DNA of 64,000 nt from Tethya wilhelma (Eukaryota; Porifera; Demospongiae; Tethyida; Tethyidae): contig CAXIPT010000002.1 of NCBI GenBank assembly GCA_964030475.1, positions 7,105,381 through 7,169,380 on the forward strand. The letters run 5' to 3'. Shown here piece after piece: positions 33,007 through 43,305 of the stretch. Under the pieces are notes generated by a model. The model searched no databases, was not told the DNA's origin, and was given only the letters and a program-made list of their open reading frames with translations. The position numbers were made by a program, and so were the translations under genes. Position 1 is the first letter of the stretch; the number at the start of each line of letters is the position of its first letter.

Positions 33007-36000
33007 TGATACGCCAGAAAAGTTTATATTTCTCAAACTCCAAGTGATCAAACATCCCATTTTTTGATTGTCGTATGTAAAATTCTCCAGTGGCACCAAG
33101 TCACCCTCTAGACTACTACAGTCGGTTTCACTGATGTCTCCTGAAGTCACCATTGTCAGTGTTTGGTTCAAGGCCAGTGCTAGTCCCCACACATCATCAT
33201 AGATCTGGGCAGCTGTTGTGTCCAGAATCTCATAGCCCTCAGCTATTGCCCTAGCTTGATACACCTCCTGGAATCTACGAGGAGACTGAAAGAAAAAACA
33301 AACAAAAAACATAATTCCCCCCAAATGACATGTTAACAGAATATAATTGAGAGTGTTACGTAACAGAGAGATAAATTGACAAACAAAAACTACAGTACAT
33401 GTAACTCCCTGACTGTGCTACATGCATGCAGACCAAGGGTTAATACAATAATTAGGATGTATTGGCCCAGCTCCAATTAAAATTCTCTATATAGTAATAA
33501 AACTCTGATAAGAAAGAGGCTGAGAAAATAAAATATAAAGATACGGGACATTTTTAATGGATCTTATTGCATAGTGACTGTTTATGTGGAATTTTTCTGA
33601 TCTTCTATACATAATTTTTATTATTATAATAATTTTGTGTACCAGTCCAGATATAGTTCCTGCATCCATATCCTCTGGGATTGGAAACACCTCAACACTT
33701 ATACCATTCTTCAAAACTTGTTGTAACTCATCGTACGTGCAGTTCACCACATCCGCATTGGTCCATGATTCCTGGGCGTACCACCCATAGATGATCCAGA
33801 CGTATTTAGGATACCGAAAACCTTCTTTGGATATCTACAATAATTGTGTAAGTATTACATCGTAAGTTTTTAAAATTTCAGTCAAATTTATAATTGCATG
33901 CATAAAATTATACCTCACAGATTATTTTAGGGTTTGGATAAGAGTTGAGCAGAAACACTCTGTAATCTTCCGATTCAATCTGCCACATATATAGTGTATG
34001 CATGTGTATAGACACAAATCAGCATAATGATTACCCTCATCGATCACCAGGCTTCCTTTTAACAGTTGAATGAAAGGTCAAATGGGAGCATGAGTGAAAG
34101 GTCACCATCAAAGGGGAGCCTGGGGACAAGGCTTCAAATTTAATATCAACTTACAAAAATATCTTGTACAGTTCTAGGGTCACCTCCTGTTGTGTATTCC
34201 CTACTTTCAACAGTGATATTGTCTGGTTGTAGCAAAGTACGAATACTATCTTCAAACTATAATATATAACAATTGAGGTTAAAGTATACAGGCAATCAAT
34301 CAATAGACAATATTATTGTAAGACTGTACGCCGGAGTATTATGATTATAGCTATACCCAAAAGTTTACAACTCACCCTTCGAAATCTATTTTCATCCTGT
34401 GTGAGAAGGCCAACTCTCTTCCACTTGAATTCCGTCATTAGAGCTCTTAGGGCAGGAGTGAGAGTTGTAGAGGGAGGATTGGCTCGGAAAAAATTCTTGT
34501 AAATATCGATGTTACTAAGAGTAGCAGAAGTTGTACCATAGGAAATCTGTTATTAATAATACCAATTTTAAAATTGTTCAAAAAAAATTAGATCTTAGGG
34601 ATAAAAACTATATATGAAGTGATGAATGACACAGTCATGGATCAGCTTTGTTTAATTCTAAATGAGAATGATTTCATATACGTCATTGAACCTTGCTCTT
34701 CTTACAAACATCTATATAGGCCTAGGGATTTATATCTGTTCAAATCTATCATGGGCTGCATGAACACCCCCAAGATTTATGAATCTTTGGAGATCTTTCG
34801 TATACTTCAATTTGTTATTATAATTTGAAAAAGCTCTGCTATTATGATAATTATTCCTCAAATCTAGAGAAACATGCACACTATACTTGAATCCTTTCAG
34901 AGAATCCAATGATGAGCTACGTATCTGACAGATCTTAAATTCCCCCATCTCAATTACAAATTGCATGAGGTTGATGAAACTAACTGTTTCAGCACTCACA
35001 ATGTATTTTTAAATAATTCATTAATGATTTACTCTAGCTCGACCATCCAAGGGCAGCTAGTCTACTATTGAAAAGAAATTTCCCATATAATTTTACAGCT
35101 CTTGAGCATTTTTGATTGGCAACTAATAGCTAGGTTCAACTTTCTGTCTTTCAAACTTCCACTATAAATTTTGATTTATAATAATGAGGTACATTTGCCA
35201 ACTGTGCACATTAAACTGAACTCTACACGCGGCTCAATATTATAAGGTATTATGCTTACTACTTTTAATCTACAAAATCTACTAATCTACTAGCCAAATG
35301 CTGCTTTCATACAGAGTTAGAGCTCCTTTTGTAAACGATGACACATCAAGATTGTACTTTGTTGTGATATACTAGCAAATAAGGTAAGCATGCATTGTAT
35401 ACCAAGTATATAGAACAATACATTATAGACAGGGTGGGTATACCAATCACAATCTCAAAGCATCTGACTAATTCCTTGTTACCTCTATTCACCATTATGA
35501 TATAGTAATTAACGCTATTATTGTTATTATGCAATTTTTAGAAGTAAAAAGGGTATACTTTTAATTCATGTAAAAACATGTAAATAAAGGTAAACGAGGT
35601 ACCAGGGCATGTCATGGAAAAACTATTGAGAGATGCATTATAGATTATACCAGTGGTATGTTCCAGTGGTGTATAATTGCAGCAACAGGCTCAGATGCTA
35701 CAGAGCATCCACATCCAATGACTCCAATCTTGACAGGATCATTGAGAACACCATCAAAGAATTCATTGAGGGACATTTGGCGATCACACTGTATTTAGAG
35801 AGAATTAACACAATACACCTTAATTGTGATTGGTGTAATATCACAATAAGTTGCTCACCATCAAATTGCAAGGCATCATAATACTGATTTATTACTGAGC
35901 CTGCATGACTCATGCATGCACAAACATGCATTAATTTCAAGCTTACTCCAGAGTTTCTGACTTGGTCATAGACAAGACTGTAGTCAGGGAGAATATCTGA

Positions 36001-36198
36001 TCGGTTATTGATTTGACTTAATGCAATCTCTGCTGCTGGTATGGTTCCAGAAGAGTTATACCGTCCAATACCACCAAATGATGTGATAAGCATAAACGTT
36101 AAGTTATGCTGTGGTTGCATGCCTGCTGCAACAGCACTCAATGAAAGCCACACTGATAGTGGCCACAAAGGCATCACTGACACTTTGGAAGAAGGCAT
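33007..36198 (-). CDS. GABA-B-type receptor, ligand-domain exons only
   Basis: Seven minus-strand exons with good GT-AG borders: 35947-36198, 35651-35788, 34376-34546, 34155-34256, 33914-33979, 33643-33834, 33007-33285. Their lengths (252, 138, 171, 102, 66, 192, 279) equal those of the first seven exons of the complete gene at 51180-59236, and all are open, giving 400 codons. The product has a signal peptide (SVWLSLSAVAAG) and a family C periplasmic-binding-type ligand domain (LTFMLITSFGGIGRYNSSG). The splice donor after exon 7 is intact (GTAAGT), but the exons for the seven membrane spans and coiled coil are absent: R1 repeats start about 50 bases further on. It is either a truncated pseudogene, a secreted ligand-binding form, or an assembly break. 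Confidence 0.85.
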
Positions 36199-36591
36199 AA
36201 GCAGGTTTAGTTGAAAAGCTACAGCTGCTGGTTCTTGCTTGAAGAGACTTTTAATAGTCTTGGAGTCCAAAATGCACTATTATCAGGAAACCCAGTTAAT
36301 TAGCCCCGCCCAACGTGGTATTAATTGGGCTGGGCCACATCAGTCTCGTGCATTCCGACGCTCTTTACCTAATCTAGTCTGCAAAATTTTAAAAATCTCT
36401 GGGCTATAGCCATGCAGGAAAAGTTCCGAACTCATACAGCCATAATTTCCAGGATATACATACCACTTCATGTCCTCAAAGTCTGTAAGTTACTTGCTAA
36501 ACTGCTGATGTTTTTATTTTGATAAATTATTATCAAATGCAGATACCAGCTGAGACCACCTATGACAGCCACTAAAATCCGTCTCAGGGCC
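36199..36591. other. 5' flank of truncated receptor
   Basis: No gene is seen. The region would contain the promoter of the minus-strand receptor copy, but no TATA box or other motif stands out. Confidence 0.35.
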
Positions 36592-37194
36592 TGAGGCTCT
36601 CTCCTGTCAGGAAGTTAATACCCAGTACTCAAAGATGAATTTTACCTGTTACCTGCTCTACTATTACAAGTAAGCAAATTATATAAAGCTGTGTATCCAG
36701 TATGATGAGAGAAGTTTTTCTCAGTGAGTATGCATGGTTTGGGTAAGTGCAACCTGGACCATGGAATTTGACACTGTTAAATTTTGGCATGGAAAACCAA
36801 AGTAAAACTACAATACTTTCAACAATGTGTACTACTTCTACAACGTAAAGTGTTCCCAAAAGTCCCACTACAGTCCCAAGATTTAGTTTCATTTTATTAA
36901 TGAAACTTGAATTTTTAGTATTCTGTATGTCATTGATTGTAATGTTTTTACTGTTAAACATGATCATGTACTCTAGATGGCAGATGTGTGGTGTACATGC
37001 ACGGATTAAAGCTTGGCACAGCACTTATTTTATCAGCAGAGCAGTTGACGTGGTTGGTGTATGATGAATGGGTTACCAAATCACCTGCAGCTGATAATCA
37101 GGCTTGTGTTTCGGGGTCCTTGAAACCAACCACCAAGTTACTGGGGCCATGTTCAGTCAGCACAACCACTTGCATCTACCAACCAAAGTAGGTG

Positions 37195-37237
<43 letters not shown>

Positions 37238-37298
37238 CCTAAATTATTATAGTTACAATTATTCGTTCATGATGTTTATTTATGTACACTATTAAACA
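36592..37298 (+). repeat. Duplicated segment, inverse of 61450-63990
   Basis: 36592-36990 matches 63600-63990 in reverse complement (shared GTCAGGAAGTTAATAC, CATGTACTCTAGAT). 37152-37298 matches 61450-61607 in reverse complement, including a (GA)n tract (37197-37235). The middle differs: 160 bp here against 2 kb there. Homology ends exactly at the single N at 37299. Confidence 0.8.
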
Positions 37299-37317
37299 NG
37301 TTTTGAAACAGACTTAG

Positions 37318-37762
37318 CAGCTGTCAAAGAAGTGGAGAGAAAAAAACCTTGGAAAATCTTCTAAAAGAAGGCTATCAAGTATACTTTTTTGGAAAAGGAG
37401 ATGTCTGATATGGTCAGCAGTACAAACTTGAGTGTTTAAGGTAGGAAAAATAGACTGTAACCACAGCAAATTCTGATTTTGTGTTTCAATTTAAACATAG
37501 CTATCAAAGAAGGGGAAAAAGTGAAAACATAAGGACAAAACTTCAACCAAAAGGCTATCCTCTGAAAAAGAAGATGTCTTTCATGGTCAACAGCACCACT
37601 TTGAGTGTTTTAGGTGAGAAAAAATTTTCAAACAGCAATCTTGTGAATATCAATCCAATTTTGTGCTTGGCTTAGTTAACAAGCAAAGTGGAGAGAGAAA
37701 GAGAGAGAACATACTGGCCCAAGACTCTACTCAGTATGAAGTACCTATGAACTTGAAAGGTA
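37318..37762 (+). other. Three diverged exon-like tandem units
   Basis: Units start near 37318, 37498 and 37678. The first two share CTATCAAAGAAG-like starts, GAAGGCTATC/AAAGGCTATCC, GAGATGTCT and CTTTGAGTGTTTTAG-like ends, each bordered by AG before and GT after (TTAAGGTAGG, TTTTAGGTGAG, GAAAGGTAAA). In one frame the first two encode a related EDVxxGQQxxxEC string, with a stop in unit 1. It may be a decayed exon-duplicated gene; no family was recognised. Confidence 0.4.
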
Positions 37763-38074
37763 AAAGCTAGTCATACATGCATTCAGGAGACTGAGTTTAA
37801 TATGTACTTATATTATCATCTTTGTTAATAGGTCAAAGAAACACTACCTACACATGTTGAACTTGTGTCTTACGTTCGTTGACTTGTGTGTATGCATTGA
37901 CTATTCTATTGTGTGTACATCACCATTATTATTCAGTGACTGTTGCTATGGATACATTTTGTGGTATTATTTGCATGAGGTTCAAAGTAACTATTTAGTT
38001 GGTGTACTTGACCTAATCAAAAGAGTTATAAAGCACTTCAATAGGTAAATATGATGCTGAAGTTTGGTTATTTT
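37763..38074. other. Intergenic, nothing recognised
   Basis: A plus frame at 37854-38048 is hydrophobic but has no recognisable domain or partner exons. Confidence 0.35.
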
Positions 38075-38359
38075 CACTGAGCAGTCTGGGTTATTGTAAC
38101 TTTATTTTGGTTAATACACCCATGAATTTATAGTTAGAACCTACAGCAAGTAGGTAAAATCAACCCAAAAGTGGAATGCTAACTTACTCATCTTTTGGTT
38201 AGTTTAACCAAAAAATTTGGTTGTTTTAAACCACAATTTTCATGGTCAATTTAGCCCAAACAATATACTGGTTAAAGTAACCAATGTGATGGGTTAGCTG
38301 AATTGCAGACAGTCTGACCCATATTTTTGGGTTAATATAACCCATTTGTTTTTTCAGTG
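38075..38359. mobile_element. CACTGA-ended short element
   Basis: This 285 bp stretch starts CACTGAGCAGTCTGGGTTA and ends TAACCCATTTGTTTTTTCAGTG, inverted ends with a shared CACTGA...GGGTTA core. The interior is filled with short GGTTA/TAACC palindromes (GGTTAGTTTAACC, GGTTAAAGTAACC, GGGTTAATATAACCC). No coding capacity; probably a MITE. Confidence 0.5.
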
Positions 38360-38505
38360 TGCAGTTGGTTTTCTGTAAAGGAGAACCTCTGAGCAAGTTT
38401 GAAGCCTCTACTTTGTGTTGTTAGATTTTTATGGCGATAAATATTTTGTATTGTGTCTATGGGACAGTCGGCCCATTCCTACTATACGTACTACCGTACG
38501 TATGA
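38360..38505 (+). mobile_element. R1 repeat family, partial copy d
   Basis: This is the R1 3' module only (CTCTGAGCAAGTTTGAAG to CCCATTCCTACTATACGTAC and CGTACGTATGAT). It abuts the next element at 38508. Confidence 0.7.
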
Positions 38506-38507
38506 TA

Positions 38508-39689
38508 GTACTGTCAAGAAAATTTTGGTCCGGCAAAAATTTCGGTCCGGGTGGACCAAAATTTGCAATAAATTTGGTCCCCCCCTAAAAATTGCGGTCC
38601 GGGAAGAAAGTCACCGAAAAGTAGCTTGCTAAAAGGTTGAACATCCATTCACTCTTATAAAATAAACTTGCCTAGGCTCTAGAAACAGTCTTTTACAGAG
38701 ATAGACAAAAAACTACCAGAGCCTGCAGTGGCGTAGCCAGGATTTTAGCATAGATAATAGAGACTACGTAAACAAAAACAAATATCTATGATTTTAGAAA
38801 AGAGGGAGCAATAAAAATATTGCGCGCGAAGCGCGCCGGAATTTATGTGCGACCGGAAACCACACCCACTTAATTAGCTAACTTTAGCCCCTCCCATTCA
38901 TTAAATTGAACTGCAGCACGCGCTCGCTAGATCGAACGCTCTCTAAAGTTTTGTAGCAGCAAAAAGAAAGCTTTTAAAAGTTGTTTTGTATTGAATTCTG
39001 GCCAAAGATGACTGTTAAGCAGCGTTGCTAAAGTAAGTGCACGAAAGAATAGCGCATTATAATACCAAAGCGTAAATTTCGCGACTGAAAAAAGGGGGGG
39101 CAAATGCCCCCTGTGCCCCCCCCTGGCTACGCCACTGGCCTGGCTGAGCTAGCTAGCACGAGGAGCTAGAGTCCAGTGTACCGGGCACGACCGGGCGCGC
39201 GTCCTAATTCCGAGCGAAGCGAGGCTATAGAAGAAATCGCTATCGTGTATATATGGGATTGCAATTGTTGTGCTCAGCAATAATTATTTAATTTATTTTT
39301 GTCAATACAAATTACTTAATTTCTTTTTGTCATTACAATAATTATTATCTTTTGCATCTCAACTGATTATCAAGTTTGTATGTATATAACATTGCTCAGC
39401 TGTTGAGGGAAACAATGCTGCTACTGCACTGCAATGATTGAAACTATAGTTATGTAGGGGGGCCAAAATACTTGGCATTATATATGTCATGTAAAATTTT
39501 CGATCCTGGACCAATTTTTTTATTTGATCAACTTGAAATTTTGGTCTTGTAACCCCGGACCAAATTTATCAGGGGGGGACCAAAATTTTCAACATAATTT
39601 CTGAAAATAATGGTCCTGGACCAAATTTTTCATGCCAATTTTGGTCCGGGGGACCAAAATTATCAGGACCAAAATTCCAGTGACAGTAC
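38508..39689. mobile_element. GTACTGTCA-ended element with nested insertion
   Basis: Inverted ends are GTACTGTCA (38508-38516) followed by AAAATTTTGGTCC, and the reverse (GGACCAAAATTCCAGTGACAGTAC) ending at 39689. The flanks inside are rich in GGTCC/GGACC-AAAATT palindromes. About 410 bp in the middle (38726-39137) is a separate element. No coding capacity. Its right end is the left boundary of the inverted Ig-gene duplication. Confidence 0.65.
38726..39137. mobile_element. CAGTGGCGTAGCCAGG-ended MITE, nested
   Basis: Perfect 16 bp inverted ends CAGTGGCGTAGCCAGG and CCTGGCTACGCCACTG enclose 380 bp that includes a GGGGGGCAAATGCCCCC tract near the right end. GCCTG occurs directly outside both ends and may be a target duplication. 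This terminus type is widespread in animal genomes; no transposase is present. Confidence 0.75.
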
Positions 39690-41130
39690 CATATAGGAAG
39701 CCATAAATTGTGACACTATCGTACTACACTGACTAAAGTTGAACATGCATACTCTTTGCTTATCCTGTTATCTTAGTTTTTCAGTTTACCAATGTATGAG
39801 AATGACAACCATAGTTCTTACCAGGAGTATAAATTGACAGGTATGACGTCATTCTTCTCGTAGTTTCATCATTTTCAACAATACATGCATATTCACCACC
39901 ATCAGTGAGGAGCACTCCACACAGTTGGAGAGTAGACTGTATGAACATCATCCCAGGCTCATTCACTAACTGAGCTTCAAAGATGTTAACCTACATGATA
40001 TCATCACCATCAATATAATAGTCATGAAGATGATGGTAAGAAGTGCAAGATAAAACAGACATTTGCCTGCACCTAAAAAAAAAATTTTTTTTATATATAA
40101 ATTATGGTTCTAATTGCATTTTAACGGTTACTCCTGATGTCTAATGGAAACTTTCACTTTCCACCATATGTATTTGTGGAAATCAAATGATCACTTTAAA
40201 TATTTGAAGGGTAATTTGGTAGTATATGTAACATTTATTTTATTTTTACTGTTGAACTATTCGTAAGATTGTTGCCATCCTTTTCCCATCTGATAGTAGT
40301 TGCTGGATTCTCTATCTCTACCACACAAGTTAGTATGGCTGTCGAGCCAACAGCAACAGTTGAGTTTTCTGTCAGCAGAGTGATTGAAGCTGATACTGTA
40401 AATAATAATTATTTATAACCAAAATGTAAGCATCTCTTTTCTTTCCATTTCACAATAAATTTAATATAATATTATAAAGGCTATCCACATGGTTACTATA
40501 CCTTGTACACATTTTTCAAGTGCTGTAACAATCACGATTATCAGCATCAGTCCTTTCCAAACTGCCATTCTGAACTTTATACTATAGAACTGCTCTAGAA
40601 ACTAGTTAGATGCCACCTTACATTCAGTATAGATATCGGCACTCTGATAGTGAATATATATGTATAATTATTATGTATTATAATAATAATATTATAATTT
40701 ATTGTATAGTTTCCTGCCATGGTAGTTTAGCTGCAGTCATGCAATAATTATAATAATAAATTATTATTTGACAAAATGTTATGTATTGTACACACAATAC
40801 ACATACAATATCATAATATTATAATTATATAATTTGGTATGCAAATTTAATTTTCTACAACGTTGGACAAGAATTCAATTTGAAATTACTAGTATTATGT
40901 ATTATCTAAACCTTGTTGCATGATCTATTTCTTGTTAAGGTCTTTCCTTGTTTTGAGATAATCATTTCCCTATACATTACTCTAGCAGCTATGCAGTAAT
41001 AATGTTTTGCCATTAACATTGTATTATATAATTATGATGATCAAACATTGCAGTTTATTTTGATTTCAGGGTAGAGAGGTTCTGTGGGAGTATATAAATC
41101 TATCTAACACAATGTCATAATTATATTAAT
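39690..41130 (-). repeat. Inverted duplicate of 23011-24465
   Basis: About 1.44 kb of reverse-complement match to the 5' part of the Ig receptor locus, including promoter, exons 1-3, both introns and part of intron 3. The 41100 end matches the sequence directly right of the R1 MITE (AACACAATGTCATAATTATA). The other end stops at the GTACTGTCA element. Similarity is high in exons and introns alike, with small microsatellite indels. Confidence 0.9.
39822..40568 (-). pseudogene. Truncated Ig receptor copy (exons 1-3)
   Basis: Three exons are present at 40502-40568, 40250-40395 and 39822-39990, the same lengths (67, 146, 169) as the full gene at 23566. All are open with intact splice borders and encode the signal peptide plus one Ig domain (DGGEYACIVEND). 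Exons 4-8 with the second Ig domain, stalk, membrane span and tail are missing because homology ends near 39690. Coding differences from the parent are few, such as EYTC to EYAC and VNDPG to VNEPG. A short secreted single-Ig product through intron read-through is conceivable but unproven. Confidence 0.8.
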
Positions 41131-41442
41131 TTTGTATCATATGGGACATGTAAGCTATCTCACATATATCAAGAATTTTGACCATCAAACCACTGTACCC
41201 AGAATACATACCACATGAGTATAAGAATGGAGTATCCATGGTGTCTTTAACAATAAGACACTGTAGGTTCAACTTGGTTTTAGACAATCATTTTACTGTA
41301 ACAATTAAGGTCTCACAAACATTGCACTTTAGTACGTATGAGTAGCATAATGGAAATCATTTTGATTTTTTTGTTGCACAGTAACAATTTAACTTGAATA
41401 GATTATAATTACTAGGTCAAAGTGATAAATATTATATAGTTC

Positions 41443-41446
<4 letters not shown>
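41131..41446. other. Intergenic, nothing recognised
   Basis: AT-rich and without a gene signal, between the inverted duplication and the CA tract. Confidence 0.35.
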
Positions 41447-41522
<76 letters not shown>

Positions 41523-41640
41523 TACACACAGTGACACAGACATATACACACCCACACACCACACACACATACACCCGTACCCACACCTACACCCACACCA
41601 ACATACACCCACACACACACACACGCACACACTCAAACAC
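41447..41640. repeat. (CA)n microsatellite
   Basis: About 70 bp of pure CA is followed by about 120 bp of CA mixed with CCCACAC and TACAC units. The Cys/Val frames across it are meaningless. Confidence 0.95.
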
Positions 41641-41832
41641 ATTGATTCACACACTAAAAGTACTGTGTTACCTTTAATTGTTCAGATAAGTTACGACAAT
41701 CTTTAAGTTGCTGAGTTTAAAAGTGATTCACAATAACGGATTGTACAGATACAGTAGAATGAGTTATGAAAATGAGATATTATAACTATACAGTTGCCTT
41801 TAATTTTGCACATGTGCATTTTCCATTTAAAG

Positions 41833-42921
41833 CTAGCAAACAAGTTGATCAGTAAAGGGTGCTCGACCACCTACCCTTGTATCATTATTGACTCGCTTGT
41901 GGTTTGTATTCCTCAAGAAGCTACAGTGGTAATGAAAAGTCTGTAATATTCTACATGGATTGAGTACGCAGTAGTTCAACTTGTTTCGTAGCAACCAAAT
42001 CTCCACATTCTCAATTCCAGGACTTCCTAATTCGAACGTCAGTTCCATTAAGAAAGATTCTGGCAATGAATCGTATAACCTTAGTAGAAACACATCGTGT
42101 GATCCAATGTAATATCCAACTGAAAGACACAAGTTTTCATAAGTATATCTCTTTTGTCTCTGTGTGTTGTTACACCTATCTTCAGGTGCCACATGCCTTG
42201 TAAGAGCATAAGCAATCTTTTGTTCTGTCATAGCTTTAGGATCAACTAGTTCAAATCCCTTTCCTAAATATATGTCGGCATTAGCATAGAGTACATCCTT
42301 GTTGAGGAGGTGAGTGGAAATATATTCCCAGGGATCCCTGGCTAACTCTAGTCTTCTAACCTTGGATATCATCAGTCTTTCAGTATTTGGTAATCCTTTG
42401 AACATTTGTGCTGTCTTGTTATAGTCAGTAGTTAAGACATGAACACACTGAACTAAAGGATGTACCAAATTCCTTTCCATAACATGCCGATACTCGTTTA
42501 CTCTCTCTTGGATTAAACTTTCAGATGTTTCAGTGTAAGTAATAAAAGGTGCTACTACTATATGGAGAGCAAGCAAATCTTTGTTTTTGTCACTGCTATC
42601 AAAACATTTAGAACCTCTCAGTTCAAAGTCAACTTTTGCCTTATTTTTGGATTTATTAGGACTTGAAGTTGAAGTCACAACAGGATAGACACTCGTTACA
42701 TTTGTTACTCGTTGTACATTGACATGATCAGAATTTTTCTGTTGAATGTCATTGTACCGAATCACTGATAGTTTTTGTGGTGTTACTGTTTCTTTCCAGT
42801 ATATCCTTTCTTGATCCTGTGAACACTTTCTAAGCATTGACTGTAGCATCAAGCAGTACAGCATCACACAACTTGCACTAAGTAAAGTCACTATGAGTAA
42901 AACCTTTAGTGCTTTATACAT
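41833..42921 (-). CDS. Type II membrane glycosyltransferase-like protein
   Basis: This is an uninterrupted 362-codon gene. It has a short cytoplasmic start, one signal-anchor span (residues 7-28, VLLIVTLLSASCVMLYCLML), a Ser/Thr/Asn-rich stem with N-glycosylation sites, and a luminal domain from about 115. Key segments are LYANADIYLGKGFEL (an acidic NADI motif of the kind that binds nucleotide-sugar/metal in some transferases), IAYALTRH, SVGYYIGSHDVFL and LNPCRILQTFHYHCSF with paired cysteines. The layout is that of a Golgi type II enzyme, and related sponge and algal proteins of this kind remain uncharacterised. The sugar donor and acceptor cannot be inferred. It is divergent from the transporter gene starting at 43306, and a 76 bp piece of it recurs at 28010. 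Confidence 0.7.
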   Translation of the reverse strand: MYKALKVLLIVTLLSASCVMLYCLMLQSMLRKCSQDQERIYWKETVTPQKLSVIRYNDIQQKNSDHVNVQRVTNVTSVYPVVTSTSSPNKSKNKAKVDFELRGSKCFDSSDKNKDLLALHIVVAPFITYTETSESLIQERVNEYRHVMERNLVHPLVQCVHVLTTDYNKTAQMFKGLPNTERLMISKVRRLELARDPWEYISTHLLNKDVLYANADIYLGKGFELVDPKAMTEQKIAYALTRHVAPEDRCNNTQRQKRYTYENLCLSVGYYIGSHDVFLLRLYDSLPESFLMELTFELGSPGIENVEIWLLRNKLNYCVLNPCRILQTFHYHCSFLRNTNHKRVNNDTRVGGRAPFTDQLVC

Positions 42922-43305
42922 GTATGCAGAGAAAGATTATAATAAGTGGTAATTTAACTAGAAGTTAAGCATGACATTGTCATACTGCAAAGAAAGATGT
43001 TAAAATTTCATTACCTCTGTAGTTTCTAGCTGTTGGCTTTAGGCTAACATCAGTGGCCATTGGTGATCACGGATACATTCGCCAGAGATTGTGGACGTAT
43101 CTTAGCTTGAACGGTTTAGGGGGTGGGTCTCAGTTTTGCAGCCAAGTGTATTCATAAAAGTTAGTTATCCACGCCCACAATAATAATTATAATTTTGCGC
43201 ATGCCTTGCAAGAACATGACTTCTGTGCCATAAATGAAAGCCCGTGGAAAGAGAGAGGCATTAATTGCTGCTGAAACGGTTCAGTGAATTATATATAAAG
43301 CTATC
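42922..43305. promoter_or_regulatory. Shared divergent promoter region
   Basis: This 384 bp stretch separates the minus-strand glycosyltransferase-like gene from the plus-strand transporter, so both promoters must lie here or within the transcripts. It is somewhat richer in GC than the flanks (43030-43140). No definite TATA or initiator was identified. Confidence 0.45.

Noticed and set aside
41389..41654. Cys/Val-rich frames over CA/GT tracts (also near 28100, 31000, 49500)
   Set aside because: These are pure dinucleotide-repeat translations with no other support.
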